Assembly: GCA_963971285.1 (NCBI GenBank)
Contig: OZ020244.1
Coordinates: forward strand, 18,476,001-18,540,000
From: Astropecten irregularis
Lineage: Eukaryota; Echinodermata; Asteroidea; Paxillosida; Astropectinidae
Length of the DNA stretch: 64,000 bases
Reading direction: 5' to 3'
Below, piece after piece: positions 59,001-64,000 of this stretch (positions within the stretch are counted from its first letter, which is position 1; every line of letters begins with the position of its first letter). The notes beneath the pieces were generated by a model. The model worked only from the letters and a program-made list of their open reading frames with translations. It was not told where the DNA came from and ran no database searches. The position numbers and the translations under genes are program-made.

Positions 59001-61553
59001 ATTAGGTCTTATGTTCTCTTGTAAATAGGATCCTTTTTCTCATTAGTCTTAAATAGTATTGACATATTATTGCCATGCATGATGTTGTTAAACACAACAG
59101 AGCGCCCTCTGTTGGTGGTGTCTGTTTAAGGCACAGACTGATTTCATCTTCATTTGACGAACAGGTGGGAATATACACTCATTCATTGAATGATAATACC
59201 TGAAGATGCACAGGTTTATAGGTGTACAACATGGACACTGTCTGACAATTCGTGCCCCAACTTGATAAAAAAGTAAGGGCAGCTGGTTTATACTTTGTCA
59301 ATCTTGGCCCACAGTACATGAAAGTTTAGCTTCTTATTACATGCTGGATCTTTGTTTTAATACCGGTAATTGTCTTTCTAGATGTAGTATGTCCGTGGAT
59401 GTGTTGCAGTGGGATGTGACCAATCTACCTCTACGCAGTGACTCCATTGACATCATGGTGTCAGACATGGTGAGATAATCCGCATGCCTGTCAATACCAC
59501 TTCACCTTCAGTCAGTTGTGGGCAAAATGCAGTTACTGTAGTATTAAGCATACAGGAATTTTAGGACTACACATATATTAGCAGTGAAAGCAAGATTAGC
59601 ACCAAAAAGCGTTAATCTTGTGTTCAAAAGTGATATATACTGGGAAAGAGGTTTGCGGTAGCACCATGTGATGTTACACTCTGTTTTGAGTTTGTGTGGT
59701 TCTAAAAAGAACCGCACAAAAGAACCAGCAAAAGAAGACTTTACAGGGTTACCAATGATCACACAATTCATAATGCATCCCACAAGTGCCATCCTACAAG
59801 TATTCCAAACTTGAAGAGGACCAGTAAATGCTTTTAGAATGTTGTATTGAGATCTATGAATGCACTAAGATTGTAATGCATTATTATCTTGACCTTTCTT
59901 TCTCCATCATGAATTTTGGCGGTGTGTTCCTTCAACCTTCCAGCCGTTTGGTAAGAGGTGAGTGCAGGCTCTTCATCATACTCACCTTTATATCTCCTTC
60001 TTAATGCCATTAAAAAGTGAACAAAGGATAAATTGACTGGAGCGAGATTCGAACCAGCAACCCCCGGAATAATGGTACGGTATCCTGCTCCAGTCAATTT
60101 TTTTGTTGTTCACTTTTCAATGAATAGAAATTAATCCAGTCAGTTTCCCTTGTTGTTATTTGATGATTTTTCTTGTGAATGTGAAGGCTGTGGTAAGGTG
60201 ACTTTGTTCACTTTGTAATTGGCTTTTTGTCAGATGATTGCAGAATTCTAGGTGACGACTAGTGCCTTCGGACTTCTCTTTTTGTTGATAACAATGATTT
60301 ATACGTTCTGCTTGCAAAATCAATTTGTGATTGTATATATCCAGTGGCTTTATTGACTGTTCTCAAGGAATGTATCCTTCGGGCTTAGCTATTAAGCCCC
60401 GCCCACGACGAAGGGCTTATTAGTTTAACCGAGGTAATGGACGACGACAACTGTAGCAATCGTTGTTAAGTCACCTGATTAAGATGCATCCTCCAATTGG
60501 TCAATGCACACAGGCCGGAAGGGTCCATTTCACCTATCACGTGAAACAAAAATGCTGCGACCAAATCAATGTTTCTCCAATTCAGCATTTCCTTTTTATA
60601 AACTGGACAGGCTAAACAGCTTGTGACTATCCAATGGCATTGTGATATGTGATTGTAACGTTACATTTATTCTGCTGTCCTGTCTGTGACCAATAGGATA
60701 GGTAGCCGGCTGAATAACTGGGAGCTTTATCGTCTCAGTCTGTTTGAGATGGGGCGTGTCTGTCGACGAGGCTCTGGGAAGGCTGTGCTGCTCACACAAG
60801 ACAGGAAGTGTATGGGCAAGGTAAAGATCTCATGTACATTTGTCTACATGGTTCATTAAAGTTAACGTCATACTTTGGTTTTTGTCAAAGAAATGCAGAT
60901 TCATGAGCAAAAATATCAAGAAAGATACAGTAACAGTCATCTGTGAAAATTTCAGTCTCATACGGTGCCCACTTTTTGGAAAAACATGAAAAATTCTCTC
61001 GGTATTTTCAAATCTATTCACACAGGAGTTTTGATCTATGGTTGTACTGTTTTTTTATATACATACAGCATTTCTGGGAGAAATATTTTAACGGTATGTT
61101 TCTACCATCACCATTGTTACACCCTGTAAGTTGTAGGTAAATCTGCGAAGAAATCTGTTTTGGTATGCTACCAAAGCATGAAGTTGATATACCATCGAAG
61201 AATTAGTGCATATAAGCAGAATAGCATGCAGTAAAATGGTTTATTGTAAACAGGCACCGTGTGTAAATGAAAGTTTCAAGCAGTCTGCATTTCAAATAGA
61301 AATCAAGATGGTCTACAGAATTTGTCGGTCTTGCCTGATGACTTGACCGCATGTCTTCCTTGTCTTGCCACATATAATGCAGATTCTCATGAAGGTCATG
61401 TCAGTCTGGAAGAAGCAGCTGCAACTGACCATCAACATTGGCGGACTGCAAGCCTGTGTGTACGTTCTCAAGAGAAGAGGGAGACCCACGAAAGTCACCA
61501 CAGAGCAAGGTAACGATGGAGGCCAGCTTGAACAAGCGGAAGACCAATTATAG
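56084..61553 (+). CDS. THUMPD3: THUMPD3 orthologue, tRNA guanosine-N2-methyltransferase (9 exons)
   Basis: Predicted exons are 56,084-56,242; 57,074-57,151; 57,540-58,081; 58,312-58,381; 58,802-58,914; 59,382-59,469; 59,944-59,957; 60,697-60,820; 61,383-61,553. All have AG/GT boundaries with consistent phases and total 452 codons plus stop. Exon 1 encodes GATIATGFERTALEECKEKLG, and exon 3 the THUMP region and NIVHFGPTTLRSTLAHCMLR. Exons 4-5 encode the SAM-binding loop DPMCGGGSIPLE and GGDN. Exons 6-7 encode WDVTNLPLRSDSIDIMVSDM and PFGKR, the catalytic (D)xPF motif. Exons 8-9 encode AVLLTQDRKC and GGLQACVYVLKR. The animal enzyme, with TRMT112, makes m2G in tRNAs. Human THUMPD3 is somewhat longer, mainly in the linker between THUMP and the methyltransferase core. 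The ATG at 56,084 is the first in a clean exon. Confidence 0.93.
56295..56441. repeat. MITE in THUMPD3 intron 1
   Basis: CTTATCGTAAATACCGCCTG at the left pairs with CAGGCGGTATTTGCGATAAG at the right. The arms run for about 65 bp through GATTTTGGACAAT and AAAGGCACYGT to a loop near 56,370. It lies 50 bp after the donor of exon 1. Confidence 0.88.
56785..56868 (-). repeat. tRNA-derived SINE or pseudo-tRNA in intron 1
   Basis: The minus strand has an A-box-like TGGCGGCCTAGCAG, a perfect T-arm GTGGGTTCGAATCCCAC and a GAGCCAGCAC end. The 5' and 3' ends do not form a seven-pair acceptor stem, so I call it tRNA-derived rather than a tRNA gene. Confidence 0.55.
58139..58273. repeat. MITE in THUMPD3 intron 3, GGGGTCAATTTCACCAAAC type
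   Basis: CAGGGGTCAATTTCAC and, inverted, GTGAAATGGACCCCAG bracket 135 bp with internal pairing (GAGTTA...TAACTC). A related copy without a clean right end is at about 62,988-63,125. Confidence 0.75.
59944..59957 (+). other. THUMPD3: 14-nt microexon of THUMPD3
   Basis: CCGTTTGGTAAGAG is preceded by a polypyrimidine tract and CAG and followed by GTGAGT. It encodes PFGK plus two bases of R, exactly the residues needed between SDM (exon 6) and GSRLNNW (exon 8), and it restores the reading phase. Without it the catalytic loop and frame are lost. Confidence 0.88.
60030..60096 (-). repeat. tRNA-like SINE fragment
   Basis: The minus strand ACTGGAGC...GCTCCAGT ends pair over seven to eight bases. 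A B-box-like GGTTCGAATC precedes the 3' side, but the T-stem is poorly paired. It is probably a tRNA-derived repeat. Confidence 0.4.
60856..61190. repeat. Degenerate TTAA-family MITE in THUMPD3 intron 8
   Basis: CATACTTTGGTTTTTGTCAA at the left and TATGCTACCAAAGCATG at the right, with GATACAGTAACAGTCATCTGTGAAAATTTC inside, match the interior of 41,884-42,238 in the same order. The outer AGGTAGT ends and TTAA duplications are eroded (GTTAAC is present at the left). Confidence 0.65.
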
Positions 61554-64000
61554 GCCCTTTTTCTAAACCTCAGCTCGAGCTGCAGCTCATGTGCACGCAA
61601 GGGCTCATGACATCCCACTATATATTTGTTGTTTTCTGATGAACTTAGGAGGCTCTGGATGCGGCTCAGGCTTTGTCTTTACTATCTAAAAAGATACAAA
61701 TACAATCTATACTTGTTTCACTGAAGCTCATGCTTCGTTTTCCTATTGAATTTTTCCTAAGACTTGAGTATTTACTGAATAGAAACTGACTAAATGCCTC
61801 ATAGGTTGCTTCCAGGATACGAGTGGCCTTTACAAAACCAGGGCTGGATTTCACAAAGCACTAAGACTAGATGAGTTGTCAATATCACCATAATGATTTG
61901 AATTGTGACATCACACTTTGCTTAGCAATTAAGATCGATTCACAGTTAAGATTTATCTTAGTGCTTTGTGAAATCAGCCCCAGGGGCCGAATTCAAGAAG
62001 CACTAAGAGTGATCTTAAGTGTGAATCAATCTTCTTATAAAGATTAATAATCTTAGTCCTTTGTGAAATTCAGCCCTTGGCTTGAGGCTTTGGGACTTAC
62101 TTAATAGCTACCCGCCATTTGAGGCCCACAAAACGTAGAAAATGTGGCTAAAAGTCTGCCGTATTCACCAAAACAAGGAGGACAAGTTGGAGCCAGTCAG
62201 GTGTTGAAAACAACCACAGTCATTTTAATAAAGCTGTGGAGTCTGTTGCCATTTTTCTTTTCTTTTTTGCTGTAGAGTTTTATTATGACATCAACACTGG
62301 ATAGATATACATCAAATAAATGTTATTCAATTATTTTAAGAAGCTATATATTAATCATTTAATAATTCTCTTGAAAACCATTCAATAAATGTAAAGAAAC
62401 AAACAAACAACACAGTTTTTTTTATGAAATACTGTTTTCCAAGACTCCCATTTACATTCAGTAATGTTTAAATAAAAACAAAGCGAGACCCTGTTTCGAA
62501 GTTGAGTTGGACAATGAAATGAGGTATTCTTGGCATTTTCTGATACAGCGCATGCAACTGTCATTGGAAAATAAGATTCCTTCAATAAGTGCATAATCCA
62601 TACTGGAAGCAAACGTGCTTGCATATTATGCAAGAACAGCCAGGGCCACAGGAGAAAGGCACTTGTCTCATGGGAGTTTACTGTACTAGGTTCAACCATA
62701 GATGGAAGTGCCAAGTGGTGCAGATGTACGAGCAATCCATGGATGTTTTGCACAAACCACAAGCCTGCTGTTTACCACAACATGAGTTGTCTCTAGGATG
62801 TGCAACACCATACAAAGGGGCCCTAATCTATGCCATTTCTTCCGCCCATCTAGAGATTGTTGCTCCCTTTGAAAGAGGTTTTCTGCACTCATTTGCAAGC
62901 ATGTCTCAAGGATTAGCAAGCAGTTTGAGTTCATGTGCAATATTTCAGCCATTTTGTCTCCTAATAGTACAAGGGGCCTTAATGAAACCAGAGTCGATTT
63001 CACCAAACTCATTGTGACTTACTATTACATGTAATTGTAGGACATGTAATCATTGCAGCCCGACGTAGGATACGATGGGTTATCCCTCCTAACTCAAGCT
63101 CAAGGATTAGTGAAGTCAAACCCAGGCTTGAGGCTAAGCTTGGGACTTATAACGCTACCGCCACACAAAAAAGGGATTTGGGCCACATGACGAAGCCAAA
63201 GAAGGGCTCCAGCTTCGCTATATAACTCAGGCCCTCCATTTTATTTAGGACACAAAATGCCGGTAGCAAAATAAATCACAAATCACAAGCCTCAAGCCTC
63301 ATTTCATAAAGCCCCTAGGAAGTTATACATGGCCATAAGAATGATACAATGTACATACAAGACGTAAAGCGGAATATCTTAAAAATCGTACTGAGTTTGT
63401 AATTCTACAAAACCTTTGTAAAAAAAAAAGCAACAAATAAGTTAATAATACAAACTAGTTAACAATGAAAGCTGTACAATGGACATTTGTTTACCTCGTA
63501 ACTTGAAAACACTGCACTATTGTTTAGGATGAAAAGACAAGTTCTTTCCACAGAGTTTGTTGACAAATGGCCAAACTACTTATTAAATATGGACGGAAAC
63601 TTTAGCAATTTGGCAAGCAGTATTCAAATTGAATATTTTGAAACCGTATAAAAGGAGCACCAGTGGTATGGATAGGGATAACATTTGGAAATGAGGATAA
63701 AATTAGCTTTTCCATTTTGGTTTTTATCAACATTGGGATGGGGATAAATTTGGAGGACCGATAAATTCATTCATATATAAATTAAAATCCTTTTTTTTTC
63801 ATTTTCCAGTCAAATATTAATTTAGGACCAGTGAATGCTAAGACTTCTATTTGAAGAGGATATCGGTAATGGGTTTTAGGTAAATCTGTGAAAATTTCTG
63901 TTTCGGTATGCTACTTAAGTATGATACTACCTTTAAAATAAATGGTAGTCCCCATTTTGCCTTCTGAACCACAGTTAACGTAAGATTAGATAAAACATCA
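61554..64000. other. 3' flank with MITE debris, no gene supported
   Basis: Short inverted repeats ending in TTTCACAAAGCACTAAGA occupy 61,850-61,983 and 61,984-62,070. A GTCGATTTCACCAAACTC relic lies at about 62,988. The end of a TTAA-family MITE (ACTTAAGTATGATACTACCT) lies at about 63,910-63,932. Overlapping open frames on both strands at 62,380-63,017 have no recognisable domain. An AATAAA word near 62,320 is far from the THUMPD3 stop. Confidence 0.45.

Noticed and set aside
62382..63017. Overlapping ORFs on both strands near the right end
   Set aside because: Neither strand shows a known domain or splice structure, and the 3' end overlaps a MITE relic.

Overview
The window looks like nuclear DNA of a marine invertebrate deuterostome, most likely an echinoderm (sea star or sea urchin grade). 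The grounds are a cluster of intronless, echinoderm-style expanded rhodopsin-type GPCR genes, dense short inverted-repeat (MITE) families, frequent AGGCCTA-type words, and an ordinary intron-rich animal gene at the right end. There are no bacterial operons, rRNA genes or CRISPR arrays.

Layout. 1-4.5 kb: two MITEs and one unrecognised 450-residue ORF. 4.5-12.1 kb and 33.8-53.2 kb: the GPCR cluster. It has six intact single-exon receptors (three on the minus strand, three on the plus strand), one full-length copy with a single nonsense codon, one copy broken by a transposon, and at least five degraded fragments. The receptors fall into three N-terminal types (MALN, MSINN, MASNE) whose bodies have been reshuffled by recombination or gene conversion. 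Intergenic DNA is repeated in inverted orientation and studded with MITEs, several of them with the empty target site preserved in a paralogue.

12,103-33,834: a 21.7-kb Polinton/Maverick (adintovirus-like) element, delimited by terminal inverted repeats starting AGTAGT and by a perfect 6-bp target duplication (GACATG). It landed on the initiator codon of a minus-strand GPCR gene. It encodes three plus-strand genes at the left (an unknown protein, a WW-PC4 fusion, an unknown protein). On the minus strand it carries protein-primed DNA polymerase B, packaging ATPase, two small conserved proteins, integrase with chromodomain, penton-like minor capsid protein, a small basic capsid-associated protein, double-jelly-roll major capsid protein and adenain-like protease. 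The polymerase appears to be spliced: three short upstream exons join the long one, all in phase 0, and exons 2 and 3 look like a duplication. Two capsid-maturation genes are damaged: the protease has a +1 frame break at a UGA just after the catalytic cysteine codon, and the penton gene is split by a nested 5.6-kb foldback-type element (19,095-24,717). That nested element has 1.6-1.9 kb inverted arms, opposing 51-bp minisatellites and a LINE fragment in its core.

56.1-61.6 kb: a nine-exon THUMPD3 orthologue (tRNA guanosine-N2-methyltransferase), including a 14-nt microexon that carries the PFGKR part of the catalytic motif. The rest of the right end is MITE and SINE debris.

In functional terms the window holds a fast-evolving putative chemoreceptor cluster, a virus-like mobile element that has recently disrupted it, and a conserved housekeeping tRNA-modification gene next door.
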